Shown here: positions 12,513 through 24,891 of the stretch, in pieces | Layout: the number at the start of each line of letters is the position of its first letter | Numbering within the stretch: the stretch's first letter is position 1 | Position numbers and translations under genes: made by a program | The notes under the pieces: model-generated | Database searches by the model: none | Seen by the model: the letters and a program-made list of their open reading frames with translations, nothing else | What the model was told of the DNA's origin: nothing | Origin: Distichodus sexfasciatus | Taxonomy: Eukaryota > Chordata > Actinopteri > Characiformes > Distichodontidae | DNA length: 64,000 nucleotides | Reading direction: 5' to 3' | Assembly: GCA_032718565.1 (NCBI GenBank) | Contig: JAVGVS010000288.1 | Location: forward strand, 464,310-528,309

Positions 12513-13834
12513 AAGAGCCATTTCTATTGTGAGCAGCTTAAGATGTGTTTTGAAAGCCTTCAAGATGGTTTTGATTCCAAATAAACCTGGGAAGGCAGCA
12601 CTTTTAAAAATCAGAACCACTGCCAAAGCAGCAAATGACCAGCATGAACCACTTCAAGATTTGTGCTGGTTATTACTTATTCCAGCTTTATTAGTAATAT
12701 GGACAAGACTGCTTTTTATAGGTGAAAAATATCATATCTTTGGGCCTCATTAGAAGATGAATAGTCTTCTGACATGTACATTCACAAGTGTTTTCTTATT
12801 TGAGATTTGTTCCACGATAAGAACGGAATCTGAGTGAATGACATGACATGCATATTGTTGTCAGGTGGTGCAGCCAGGTAAGACGTTCATATAAACCGAG
12901 AAATAGTAGTTTATAGTGAACAAACGGTTAATAACTGATATGAAAAGCTATTGTACTGAATGTATTAAGTTGTATATTTTTATAATCATTTTCCCCCTTT
13001 TAATTTAAAATTGGATGCTAAAAAGACGTAATACCTGTCCACAAGTATGAGCAAATCTTAAAGAAAGCACTAGCAGTTCTACCTGGTGGGTGGAGGTTCT
13101 CAGATAGGAGTGTGGAGTTATTCACTCATGGAGTCTTTTAATGTGACGTAGAGTTAGGGAAGAAATCTAAATGACTCGTTCAAGCACACGATTTCTGACA
13201 TTGGTAAATTAATACACAATTGGCCATTTTTTATCAACTTTACAGAGTTTAGAGGCAGGACAGACCCAATAATATAATATAGGACCTTTTTAAAAAATGA
13301 GAAGCTTCACAAATGGTGAAGGACATGCTCATTTTATCGCATATCTGTTTGGACACAGCATCAGCTTATTGGGGGTTCTTCAATTGTAGAGATGTATTAT
13401 ATTTTACTATTTGAATGTCTTGGCTTTCTCAAGAACAAAGTGAAAAGTTTAAGTAAATATTGGTGAATGAGGCACATTGTCATGCTGCATAAAGAATGGC
13501 TGAGTCTCCTGCCTGATGGAGTGGCATGTTGCTGCAGGATGCTACGGTAGCCTTTCTGATTCAAAACTCCAGTCACTGTGTGCAGAATTACAATTTAAGG
13601 TGGTTGATTGTGACGTCATTTACCGTGTAATATTTTAAAATTATAATTCACTGTAGTTGTTCCCTCAACAACTTAATAAGAATAAAACCTGCTGTTTTTG
13701 AAATAAATGGAAAAATGGTAGAAACCTGTAGTGTGTCAAAATTTTGGCTGCTAGTTTATATAATATAATAATATAGTAATGTGTATATGTATTATAAATG
13801 TGTTGATGTGTGTGTGTGTGTATATATGTATATA

Positions 13835-14432
13835 TGCCGTAATGAGTTGGAAGTCAGCGTTCTATTTATTTTGATACGGGCCGATTGTGTTGAAAAACAT
13901 CAAAAATATTGATGTTTCTTTTTTGGTCTTATATGAAAGAAAAGGTCTTCAAAATTAATCTCCCAAAGTTTCATCATGGAAATAATTGTGAAAATGTACT
14001 TAGATGGCTATTTAAGTTGAGTTGCAGCTCTCAAATCTTACAAAAGGATGTCCAAAATACATGCTGTTTTCACTTTATTTGATAAGTATTTAATAAATAT
14101 TTTGAAATAATTGAAGCTTCAGTCTGATTTAATATATTTTCCTAAGTATCTAAATGCCTGTAGTAAAATTTTGTTGTTGAATACTGGGTGCATCTCTTTG
14201 GATGCTATGGATTGTTAAAGATATCAACAAAAAACTGACGGAAAACTTTAAATGCGATTTTCTCGATTTTTCAGTTGGAAAATGGTACTACGATACCATA
14301 ATTCAAACGATTGTAACTTGACAACCGTTTAAGATATAGCTTTGACCAAGATATCATTTTAAAGCTTATTTTCTCATCTTTTATGATACCAAAACCTCAA
14401 TTTTGAATTTTGGGTATCAGACCTTCATTTTA
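13835..14432. mobile_element. Unclassified repeat, family E copy 1
   Basis: 13835-13960 (CCGTAATGAGTTGGAAGTC, then AAAAACATCAAAAATATTGA and TTGGTCTTATATGAAAGA) matches, in reverse orientation, 45940-46115. The right part (AAACGATTGTAACTTGACAA, AGATATAGCTTTGACC) has the look of a long inverted-repeat transposon relic, but its true ends are unclear. The right limit is the TA repeat. Confidence 0.55.
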
Positions 14433-14439
14433 CAGGTCA

Positions 14440-14463
14440 TATATATATATATATATATATGTA

Positions 14464-14526
<63 letters not shown>
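14440..14526. repeat. (TA)n microsatellite with GTGTG interruptions
   Basis: About 85 bp of nearly pure TA, interrupted once by GTATATATGTGTGTATA. It can form hairpins or cruciforms. Confidence 0.95.
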
Positions 14527-14527
<1 letters not shown>

Positions 14528-15921
14528 AATATGTACATATGTAACACGCATAAACTGTATATAAGCCCTCTTTGTTGTGGATCGACTGCCTGCCACAACA
14601 CAGCTCGCTGAATATTCAACGCATTCATACTTGGTTTCACGCCAATGAATTTATGGCTTGCGCCATCTGAAATAAGTATAATAGCAGTCATTTAAAATCC
14701 ATTTCATCAGGATGCTCTGAAAGGATTTTTATCACTTGTCGTAGCGCTGATTTCCCCATCCACCCACCCCCTTCCTCCACACTCGACAAATCCACAAATC
14801 CCTCCCGCGTTGTTTTTTATGCCGAGGTGAACTGCAGTCAACAGCGTAATATTAGTCACATGATAATAAGAGGTCAGACCCCAGCGTTCGTCGGCCATTT
14901 TGCCGGACCCTTTTTTCACGGTTAGGACGAGGGACTGGGTTATTCGTGATAAACTGCGAAGGCGCCACCCTGAAACGGCCGACGAGCTGATTTACGAAGT
15001 CGCCTCGCCTCGCCACGCCTGATCACCACTAAATCTGTTCGTCGCGAATCGGGTTGTCGCCGGTCAGTCAGGGAGATGTTGATTCCGAGAGGCAGAGCCA
15101 GAGCTCTACATGCTACTGCAGAGGAGATCGCCTCCACCTTTTATGACTCAGGGTTTTGGCGAAGTCTGGCTCCAATGTAGCTGCCGGAAGCCGTGGTGCC
15201 AGTAGTCTGGTTTATGACCTCAGGAACACATCTGTGAATAATCAGCATTTATTTGCAGTGTGAGATCAGCCAGTTTCATGGTTTTTATACAAATTGTATG
15301 TGAATTACCACGTTTTGTCACTACTGGCGACAAATGTCTGAGAATGATTAAGATGAAATGAAAGCACATGCATTAGTTTGTTAGCATCGCTGACACTCTG
15401 ATTGCATTGTATGACATTTATCGATAGTCAGATTCTGACTACTGCAAAACACGGGTTCTGCTTTTCATTTTCTCCTCCAGTTCTTTAATTAAACTGACTG
15501 TGAAAAATTTCACCTGTGATCCCACCTCACCGGATGATTTGAAGCTTACAGCGAGATCAGACCTGCTGCAGCTGGGAGATCAGACTCCCTGACCTCTCTC
15601 ACACTGCCTGCCTGGGCTTATACCTAGTTTGGCGCTGGGCCTGCCATCGATTTCCAGCCTTCTGCTCAAGAAAATGTCATTGAAATGTCATTGATTTGGC
15701 TGGAAACTCTTTTCTTTTTGACATTTCACTCCCCTCTGCCCCAATGACCAGTAAAGCTTAATAAAGCTCTTAAACGAGGAGGTCGCTATGAGCTGTGGGT
15801 TTTAGAAGCGCTGACGCCACTGCTGCAAGATTTCACCTGCGGCTAACGCTAGGATTAACCGAAGTCGGAAAGATTCATGCGCGGGAAATAAACTCGTGGT
15901 CGCATTTCTTGAGATCAGGTT
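14527..15921. other. Intron, no element recognised
   Basis: Moderately complex DNA with CpG-rich patches at 14880-15070. No open frame shows family similarity and no repeat matches the other families in the window. Confidence 0.45.
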
Positions 15922-15939
15922 TGACACGCAGTAGTGGGT

Positions 15940-16397
15940 CTTCTTCCTCTTCGCTTTTTCCTCGCCAACTGCTTAATCATCTGTCTCCATCTAGTCCTAT
16001 CTCTGCATCCTCTACCCTCACCAACTAACTTCATGTCCTTCTTTTCACCACATCCATAAATCTCCTTGGTCTTCCTCCGCTTTCCCTGCCTGGTGGCTCC
16101 AACCCCAGCATCCTTCTACCTTTGTACTCATTGTCTTTCTGACATGTCCAACCATCTCAGTCTGTCTCTCTGACTTTATCTCCAAAATTCAATACATGAG
16201 CTGTCCCTCTGATGAACTCATTCCGATCCTATCCATCCTCGCCAATCTCGGAGAACCCTCAACGCTCTTTTGAGCTCTGCAACCTCCAGTTCTGCCTCCT
16301 GTCTTTTCCTCATTGGCACTGTCTCCAAACCATACAACATGGCTGGTCTCACTACTGCCTTGTACACCTTTCCTTTTCAAGGTTTGCTGAAACCTTA
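15940..16397 (-). mobile_element. RTE-like LINE 3' end, minus strand, 5'-truncated
   Basis: Read on the minus strand it gives RPAMLYGLETV, then MRKRQ-EAELEVAELK, DRI, GTAH and RRMLGLEP-like segments. It then continues RRFMDVVK...DMKLVG...EDAE and ends with GAAGAGGAAGAAG. The same peptide core is intact at 31004-31406. It carries several frameshifts and stops. The insertion is flanked by TGACACGCAGTAGTGGGT (15922-15939) and TGACACGAGTAGTGGGT (16398-16414), a target duplication with one indel. This shows target-primed integration. Confidence 0.88.
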
Positions 16398-16999
16398 TGA
16401 CACGAGTAGTGGGTATTGGATCATATCCATTCTACTATATTGAGCGCCTTTGAGTATACCTACTTACTCAGTAGAGTGTGTGCATATAGATTTTAACAGT
16501 GGTCAGTGTGTGTAGAAAAATGTCTGTCTTTGATCCCATAGTGACAGCTATGAATTTGAAAGCTCATTGTATCAGGCTTCTGCTCTCCGTGAGGTAACGA
16601 ACCTCTACTTATGAAAGATTTATATCTTTCAAAAAAGACGCACAGCTGTTAAAAAAAACGGAATGTCGATCCATTAAACACTTGTTCAGGTGATTATGCT
16701 CACACCGTTGAACCCCAAATCCTCTTTTCTGTGATCCAAGGTCGCGTTTCGGGAGTACAGAAGCGCAGATCAAGCATATCGCCGGGCCGTGGTTGATTTC
16801 TGATTTGCTGGAGATTCGTCAAGTGGTTGTCAGACGGTCAGCCGGTGCCGCTTCTCTAGGTGGGTAGGGTTAGGGACCGCAATTAATCAAAAGTTAATCG
16901 AAAACCAACAAAGTAATCCACATAGTCTTGCCCAAGACGCATTATTTAAATTATTTATAAAATTTCTGTTGATGCTTAGCTAGTGTGTGTTCATGTAGT

Positions 17000-17206
17000 G
17001 AAAGTGAGTGATTATTTGTCATTGTGAACACAACACACAGTGCACCACAACTAGTCAGACCTTCTGTGACGACCCAGCAGTGGGCAGCTAACAGGGCGTG
17101 TGCTTGGATACAGTACCTTATTCATGAGTACCTCAGTGACAAGTTTATCGTCCTGATTCAAACCTGCAACCTTCTGAAAAACCCTACCGTTACCACCAAC
17201 TGGCCC
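17000..17206 (-). mobile_element. tRNA-derived SINE-1, near full length
   Basis: On the minus strand it starts GGCCAGTTGGTGGTAACGGT, continues through AGAAGGTTGCAGGTTTGAAT (a B-box-like segment) and TACTCATGAATAAGGTACTG, and ends AATGACAAATAATCACTCAC. Confidence 0.85.
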
Positions 17207-18249
17207 AAACTACCACAACAAATTAACTCTTCATTAAATGTAATCAGGGCAAAAAATGTTCAACTAATCACAATATTAATTTGATCGCCTGGCCCCAGAG
17301 AGTTCCGCGGCCCAGAGATGGGGGCACCTGCAGGGGACTGAAAACTCAGGCAAAGTGAATAATAAATAATCGCCTCGGCCAAAGGGGATGTCGAGCAGCG
17401 CAAGGGAGAGAGGGCCTGACAAACAAAAAGCAGGAATAATACATAACGCCCCGCCTCTGCAGGTTTTTTTTAAAAGGGTGTCAAGTGCCTCCACGGAATA
17501 ATGGCCGCGGGGTTCCCGAAAGCCGCTGCGCCTTTTTAAGTGTGGTTGTTTGTCCTCCCCCTTTTACCATGCCTCCACATCCAAACTAACGCGAAGCTCC
17601 ATTAATCATGACTGTGACAGATCCGGCTAATGAGCAGGAGCGCTTTAGAGGCGCTGCCTGCATCGCCTGCCCGGGAGGTTCACTCTTAGACGAGAGAAGT
17701 GACTCTTATCTGCTCAAGTGTGTCATAATTTAATGGGCGGCTCTGCCATCAACGCTAAAGGTCACGCGACCCACACGTCGGGCCAAGAGGGCAGCTCTGG
17801 GCGACCTGAGTGTGCTTGTGGGTGCCGGGTGTGGGACGCGCCTGCCCGCTTCTAGGTTTGGCACCTGCAATCGGATGTGATGACGGATGAGTTTCACTTC
17901 TTCTTCTCTACCAGGCAGGTAGCTCCAGTTGAGGAGAAGGAGCCATTTTTCCTCCCTCACCCGCCTGAAGTTTTGACAGAAAATAATGTGTCATTTTTCC
18001 ACCACGATCAGGCGGCGCACGCTACTAGTCGGCTGTCAGAGCTGCTTTATCATTCGGCTCCCGTCCCTGCCACTCCGCTCGGCTAACCTCGGGTGCAGGA
18101 GCTAACCTTGAGCGTGCGGTGAAAAATGAGCTGTTTGAATGCTAAGAGCCGCCGGCTCTCCAGCTTCCTGATACTATGTTATTATGCATAAGAATCTCCA
18201 AGTTACGTCATCATCGGCATGTATGTGCACAAAGCGGGTGGGGATAGTA
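17207..18249. other. Intron, no element recognised
   Basis: Several CpG-containing stretches (17290-17530, 17640-17830) lack repeat similarity. They could be conserved non-coding DNA, but I see no motif that proves it. Confidence 0.4.
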
Positions 18250-18345
18250 GGGGGAGAGAAAGAGAGAGAACTGGAGAGAGAGAGATGGGCGGAGAGAGAG
18301 AGAGAAAGGGGAGACACAGAGAGAGAGAGAGAGAGAGAGAAAGGG

Positions 18346-18390
<45 letters not shown>

Positions 18391-18393
18391 GAG

Positions 18394-18442
<49 letters not shown>

Positions 18443-18459
18443 GGAGACACAGAGAGAGA

Positions 18460-18509
<50 letters not shown>

Positions 18510-18513
18510 GGAG

Positions 18514-18550
<37 letters not shown>

Positions 18551-18592
18551 GAGAGAGAGAGAGAGATGGGAAACAGAGAGAGAGAGAGAAAG

Positions 18593-18630
<38 letters not shown>

Positions 18631-18757
18631 GGAGACAGACAGAGAGAGAGAGAGAGAGAGGTGGAAACAGAGAGAGGGGAGAGAGAGAGAGAAAGGGGAG
18701 ACACGGGGGAGGAGAGAGGGGAGACACAGGTGACAGAGAGAGGGAGAGACAGAGGGG

Positions 18758-18800
<43 letters not shown>

Positions 18801-19080
18801 CAGACAGAGAAAAGACCGGAAGGGGGAGACAGGGAGAGAGAGAGGGAGAGAGAAAGGGCGAGACGGAAAGAAAGAAAGAAAGAAAGAAAGGGGGACAGAG
18901 AGAGAGAGACAGAGAGAGACAGAGAAAGGGGAGACAGAGAGAGAGACAGAGAGAGACAGAGAAAGGGGGAGAGAGACAGAGAGAGACAGAGAAAGGGGAG
19001 ACAGAGACAGAGAGAGAGAGAGAGATGGGGGAGACGGAGAGAAAGAAAGAGAGAGAGAGAGAGAGAAAGGGGAGACACAG

Positions 19081-19120
<40 letters not shown>

Positions 19121-19221
19121 CAGACAGAGAAAAGACAGGAAGGGAGAGACGGGGAGAGAGAGAGAAATGGAGGAGACGGAGAAAAAGACAGGAAAGGGGA
19201 GAGAGAGAGAAAAGGGAGGAG

Positions 19222-19282
<61 letters not shown>

Positions 19283-19290
19283 GCACCAGA
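18250..19290 (+). repeat. Giant polypurine (GA)n tract with complex interruptions
   Basis: About 1 kb of almost pure purine is built of GAGA runs separated by short spacers such as GGGGAGACACAG and GGGAAACAG. A longer block beginning ATGGAGCAGACAGAGAAAAG recurs at 18795 and 19115, a 320-bp higher-order period. Long open frames of Arg/Glu or Ser/Leu repeats on both strands result from the repeat and are not genes. Confidence 0.95.
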
Positions 19291-19329
19291 GAAAAGGTGG
19301 GGGAGGAGTGTAAATGGCAGGACTCAATG

Positions 19330-20094
19330 CGTGATAAAGCGTGACAAGGCTGTTCAATAAGTGGGAGGAAATGGATGATAAGAGGGAATGAATGAATGAA
19401 TGATTGAAAGAAAGAAGAGAACAAGTAATGTGTGAGAGAGAGAGAGAGCGAGAGAGAGAGGTGATAAAGACGTGATGAGTGAGAGGAAGGCACATGATGT
19501 AAGAGGTAAATGGGGAAAGGGGGAGGACAGCAAGGTACTTGGAAATTTAAAATGAGTCATGAGAGACGAGAGAGAAAAAAGAGACGAATGAGAGAGAGAG
19601 AGAGACGGAGAGAGACATGTAAATGACTTAAGACTGTTTAAGAAGGAGGGAAACATTTTGAATAAGTGATGAGAGAGAGAGATGGGCATCCACAGAGGAC
19701 AGACAACATAAGACGAGAGGAAAATGCAAAGTACACTGACTGTAAAAGAAGTGGCAAAAATTTTTTTTGAAGAAGTTATGAAAGAGAGAAAAAGAGACAG
19801 AGGATAAACCCTAGTGATGAGCGAGTGAGCGAAAGCGAGAGAGGCAAACGACATAAGACTTCAAAAAGTGGGAGAAAAATGCGGTGGGAGGAAGAGGAAG
19901 AGAGGACAAGTAACGTAAGACAGAGAGAGGATAAGCACTAGTGATGAGTAAGAGGGTGAGGGTGAGGGAGGCTAATGACATAAGACTGTAAATGAAGTGG
20001 GGAGGAAGAGGGGATGGAGAGGACGAGAGTAAGTTACTAGAAGAGATTTACAATAAATGATGAGAGAAAGAGGCAAAGTAACACAAGACAGAAG

Positions 20095-20125
<31 letters not shown>

Positions 20126-20130
20126 CAACA
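19330..20130 (+). repeat. Degenerate GA-rich minisatellite with a recurring ACATAAGACT core
   Basis: GA runs alternate with a diverged unit that contains (A)AYGACATAAGACTGTAAA, GTGGGAGGAA and GTGATGAG-like pieces. The core recurs at about 19497, 19625, 19706, 19850, 19911, 19977 and 20082, with spacing of about 63-144 bp. It is adjacent to, and probably older than, the purer GA tract. Confidence 0.7.
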
Positions 20131-20688
20131 GTAATTAGTGTCGTCCCCACTCATTAAGATCAGTTTATCAAATCTGGCCCCACTGTTTGCTAATGGGACC
20201 CTTAAGCGTCTTTTGTGCGTTTGACCGTCGAGGTCACTTGGGTTGGCTGGTCAGCATGTTGCCGGCTGCGTACAAACAAGGCGTCTGATTAAGGAAGGCG
20301 GCGTCTGAATGAGCCTCTGTCCTGCAGAAACGGCTAAATTGATGGGGGTCTCCACAAATTCCTCCCGCAAACCGCCCCGCGTCACATGTCCCCATTAGGG
20401 CCTGGTTATTCAATAAAGAACCTTACAAAGGACAGCTGTGTGTGTGTGAGAGACTGTCCTGCCCTCTCTCTTTCTCACACACACACACACGCAGCGCATA
20501 AAACAAGCACAGGAGCAGCCAAACTCACTTACCTGCTTAGGGAGTGTTTGTGTCCTCTCCAGCACTGCTGAGTAGGACGGCATCTGAATCAAATCTGAAC
20601 TGAGTTCAATTTGTAGGCATGTTATTTTTTATTGGTATGGGTTTTTTAGCGTTTGCGAGGTCATTTATTTTAACATAGAAACGTGTAT

Positions 20689-20957
20689 ACAGGTAGCCCC
20701 CGACTTACGACGGAGATGCGTTCCGATAACCCCATCGTAACTCACTGAGAAACACCAAAAACACAGAGACAAGACTGAGTGAAGCATCTCACAGGGCGGA
20801 AGGTGCGTACATCCCGACAGCGTCCCAAAATATCCTACTGCATACGCTTCTACGTTTGCCTGCCGTATGAAAACTAAACGAATTTCACAATTTTTGTCGC
20901 TGTCGTCATCGCAAGATCGAAAAGTCATCGAACCGTCATAACTAGAGGACTGTCTGT
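20689..20957. mobile_element. Short inverted-repeat DNA element (about 269 bp)
   Basis: The left end ACAGGTAGCCCCCGACTTAC and GACGG pair with the right end CCGTCATAACTAGAGGACTG and TCTGT as imperfect 25-bp inverted repeats. The flanks read GTAT and GTAA. It has no coding capacity. Superfamily not assigned. Confidence 0.7.
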
Positions 20958-21716
20958 GTAAAATGAATTGATTAAATGGGAAAAAATAGTAATATCAAAT
21001 TTTATTTAATTTGATATTTTAAGTTGTTTTTCAACGAGAAAACGTATCGGCTTGCGCAGTAAAAATGTAGACCTTTGAATAACCGGATTTTTGTGAAAAT
21101 AGCTAATTCCAGAGGAATTCCAGATAAATTTGGTAAAATGCGTTTCTGCCGCTGAGGCGATCTTTTGGCAGTACAGCGATCGCTGGTTCTGCTCATGTGA
21201 GGATTACAGCAGCATCTCTGCCATGTGTCTCAGGGATGCTCATCTCCTGCCGGCTTAAATCTCTTCGCTGCTGAGTTTGGCCCAAGCGCTCCGCCGTCTT
21301 ATAAGTAACCAGAAGCTCCTCTATCGCCGTCATGCTCTGTAACACACCAGTGCAGAATGATTAAACCGTGGTGTTTTTTGGCTCTGATGATGTCCAGTTC
21401 AAATCTAGGCTATGTGCTCTCTGAACACTCCTTTATTTTAGGCTGTACCTCTAAAGCCAGGCTCAGAGTGGGCTGCTTTACACCCACAGCAAGCCAGAGT
21501 TTCAGTTGCACAATTTGTTTTATTTTTGGTGTGAGGATTTTCACATGACTGCTGTGTCGTGCCTCACTTCCGTACAGCGTGAGGCATGATTTTCTGCCAT
21601 GATGTGGATGCAGTATGATTTCTGACGTCGGAACACTTCCTCGCCAGTTTTACAGTAATACGCCTGGATTTATTGCGGTCACACGTTAATTTACCCTGAA
21701 TTAAATTGAGTGGTCG

Positions 21717-21924
21717 TTGAGTGACGGTGTGTGAACGCACCACAGCACACAGTGCACCACAGTGAAATGTGACTTTTGCATTTGACCCATCCGTGAAGGA
21801 GCAGTGGTCACTAACGAGGGGGACAGTACCTTGCTGATGAGGACCTCAGTGGTAACTTTATTGGTCCTGGATTCAAACCCGCGACCTGATCACGGGGCGA
21901 ATACCCACCCGTTACGCCTGAATG
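21717..21924 (-). mobile_element. tRNA-derived SINE-1
   Basis: It contains the reverse complements of the SINE-1 3' end (about 21720), the GTGCACTGTG block, and the tRNA-like head ACGGGTGGGTATTCGCCCCG, then TGATCAGGTCGCGGGTTTGA with a B-box-like segment. It is diverged. Confidence 0.82.
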
Positions 21925-22539
21925 TGAACGTGTAACTTTGCCTGTAGCTTTGACCAGCGTTTCACCTGATTCTCCAAATTCGTTCACCTGTTGCATTCAA
22001 CGTTACATTTGCAACAAAGTGGGATTAGATGTGGTGTTTGATGCAGGACCGTGTTTATCAGTTGAAGGCACAAGATGATCTGAAGTGTGTTTGATTGACA
22101 CGTGGGGCGGTGTGGAGTGACCACTATCAGCCGGTTGCATTGGTTATTTCCTGCCTGTGTCTGAGAGAAAGGGCAGCGTTTTTTAACTTGCAATCGCAAA
22201 GCAGCAGGGACTTGTTGTTGGACTCGGAACGAAATTGACATTTATTGTTCACTGTTGTTAAAGCTGACATATTGTTAAAATGAAATTGTCGTTTGTTGTA
22301 ATTGCAATTTCACAAGCTACACATTTAATTGTGAATGCAACAGTCAAACGTTATGGTCAGAAGATCAGAGGTCCCTTTTTGCTCCAAGAGGTTTGTTTAG
22401 CGTAGTGTTGATGAACACTGTATTACAGAACGTATCCTGAAGTTTCAGATACAGGATTGGCATAAATATGGATTACTTGCTGGTGGCGTAATTGTTGTTG
22501 AGTCTCATTTTCCGAAACGGTGAGTTTGGTGGTCCATCA

Positions 22540-22990
22540 ACACGTCTGACTTTCGCCGTCATGGCGTTTCGCCGTGCAAGATCGCCGATTGGCCGTCTTC
22601 GTTTTTTTCCCCTCATCCTCGCGGTGTTGACGGGAAGCTTTTTTTCCCCTCCCTTCGCGTCTGTCTGGCCTGCCAATAATGGAAAGCAATCTGCTGCGAC
22701 TGTTTAGATATGGATATGGTTTGTCCAAGGTAATTAGCTTTGGCTAACTCAGGGGATCAAGTCAGAGGCAGTAAAATAAGTGGAAGAGACAGATGGCGGA
22801 AGGCCTCGTCTCCCCGCTCTGCCCCCCGCGTCCCTCCCTGAAAAACAGCAGCCGCCGCCATCGACGCCGTATCGAATGGGCGCGATGAAGCAAAGCTCGC
22901 GTTCTGCGGCACGCGAAGGGGGGAAAAAACTGACGTGATGCAGAACTCTCCGTACCGCGCACGGAAAAGTATCTGCAGTCGCCATCGCAA
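22540..22990. promoter_or_regulatory. CpG-dense, repeat-poor island (putative regulatory)
   Basis: Dense CpGs run over about 450 bp, with no repeat family and a CCAAT-box-like GATTGGCC at 22587-22594. Overlapping open frames in several phases are typical of CpG-rich DNA and show no family similarity. Function is inferred only. Confidence 0.25.
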
Positions 22991-23284
22991 AGCGTCTCTC
23001 CTCGTCCGATTTTCCGTTCAGTTTTCGTTGAGCACCAAACTCTCTCTCTGTCCCCTCTCTCTTATTTTTCCTCCTCTGTTCAACGTGCGGTAATGAAAAT
23101 TGTGAAACTGGTCATATTTCACCCTCTTTCTTTCTCAGGGATTTTCAGGCTCTAAATGCTTTGGACACAGAGGCATCCGTAGCGGAGACTAACCAGATTT
23201 CAGGGAGCTGGCGAAACGAGGCCATCCTTCTGATTTTCTGTTCCTTAGCAAATTTTCTAATGCTGAATCTTACACCCTGCTACA

Positions 23285-23930
23285 AAGAGGCAGAGAGGAG
23301 GAGGAGGAGAGGAGGTGGGGGGGCAGGAGTGTGTGTGTGTGGGGGGAAGAAGAGTGATAGAGAGAGTGACGGAAAAGAGAGAGAGAGAGAGGGGGCACGA
23401 AGAAAAAAAGACGAGAGCTGACGAACGGCAACGGGCGGTGCACCCAGCTCAGCCCTGCCACGTCTCGGGGGAGACGGAGAGATTCCACACTCCTCCATTT
23501 TGTAGACAGACCGAGAGAGAAAAGAAGAGAAAGTGACAGGGAGAAGGGGTGGAGAGTAAGAAGGGGAGATGAAAGAGAGAGCGGTAGCAGAAGGGGGAGA
23601 AGAAAGAGAGAAGAGGGACGGATAGTGAGGGAGAGAGAAAGGGAGATGGGCGGGAAAGAGGGAGAGGAAGGAAGGAAGGAAGAGAGAAAGAGAAGGGGAG
23701 ATGAGAGGGGTGAGAAAGGGACAGGGAGGAGGGAGAGAAGAGGCAGAGATGGGGAGAAAGGGTGGAAAGGCAGAAAGAGGGAGAAGGGCAAGAGATGGAG
23801 AAGGGAGGAGAAGAGGGAAGAAAGATGGAGAGAAGTGAGAGCAGGAGGTAAAATGACGAGAAGCAGAGTAGAGGGAGGGAGGAAGGGCGGAGAGAGCAGG
23901 GTGAGAGAGAGATGTGAAAGCTGGTGGATT
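23285..23930 (+). repeat. Polypurine tract (GA/GGA-rich)
   Basis: The run is interrupted by a unique, CpG-containing segment at 23411-23515. Its purine richness creates long Ser/Leu/Pro-rich open frames on the minus strand that are not genes. Confidence 0.9.
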
Positions 23931-24891
23931 GTGGGATTGGTTTGGGAGGGCTGCTGGGGTGAAAGTGGATTTTTTTGCACACCGCATGTCGGGAGCCAAG
24001 CACCTGAAACTGGGTCACTCTTCCAGAAATAATTGTCGGGAATGAGAGAAGGAGACGTGGAAGGGAGTGAAGGAGTGTCTCTCTCTCTCTCCCTCCCTCC
24101 CTCTCGCTGAGGTATCTGCTTAAGTTACACTCCGTCACTGCGACTGACAAACCTTAATTGATCTTTCACAACAGATGATCCAGTGGCTGTGATACGGGGG
24201 GAGATATTTTTCTCCCCTTCACTGCTGCTGCCGCTGCTGCTGCTCCTCCACGTTCTGGCGTTGCAGCGGCTCGCCCCGGGCTCTTTGATGTTTTATTTTC
24301 TGAGAAGAGGCTGGAATCGGCTGCACTCGTAAAGTCCTTCCCACTATTTTCAGCATTCGACTCATAACTGCAACCAGCTAACCACAGCCTGTGTGTGTGT
24401 GTGTGTGTGTGTTGTAACGTGTGTTTGCGCAGAACCACTGCTTTTTCTTCCTTCGTTAAGACTCCTCCCACTAACCACCGCCATATGTGCCACTTTGCTC
24501 TCGGCAAGCTGAAAAACTTTACTCTCGTCCCGGGTGGACTTTCCCCTTTCAGATTTTGACGGAAATTTCCAGACTGTATGATGAAATAAGAATCGACTCT
24601 CCGTCAAAGAAAAGCCGTGTCAATAAAGCCCCAAACTTCATCTCAAAGGCCGCTGTTTCTCTGATAACGGAGCATTGTGGCCACGCGTTTGTCACGATGG
24701 AAGGAAGAAGAGAAAGAAGTCAGAAAGTGCTCAGAAGTCTCTGTCTCACACACAATGGGGCCGAGTGACAGCACACACAAAGGCCGAGCCTCCCCCGCGC
24801 CGTCATTTGAACTGGCTAACGTAATAAAAAGTTAAATTCTCCTTCTCCGGCCCTCAGCAGTTCTTTATCCAGCAACTCTGTTGGGTCTCAC

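Larger units (their letters stand above)
9938..13839. other. Intron, mostly unassigned
   Basis: This stretch holds the CpG island near 10290-10630, a GGGA repeat at 10941-10965, and short TG runs at 11068-11090 and 13806-13822. An AT-rich part with no recognised element spans 12760-13740. 13480-13580 has a moderately complex, gene-like composition but no open frame. Confidence 0.5.

Noticed and set aside
14437..14691. 84-codon minus-strand frame
   Set aside because: Most of it is Tyr/Ile from the TA repeat.
18174..19493. Open frames of up to 439 codons (both strands) in the GA tract
   Set aside because: They consist of Arg/Glu or Ser/Leu/Phe repeats, arise in several phases at once, and simply follow the dinucleotide repeat.
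22762..22990. Overlapping 60-80-codon frames in CpG-rich DNA
   Set aside because: Several frames are open together on one strand, as expected from GC-rich DNA lacking stops; none resembles a known family.
23270..24150. Frames of over 230 codons, Ser/Leu/Pro-rich, on the minus strand
   Set aside because: Created by the GA-rich + strand; composition matches the repeat and not a protein family.
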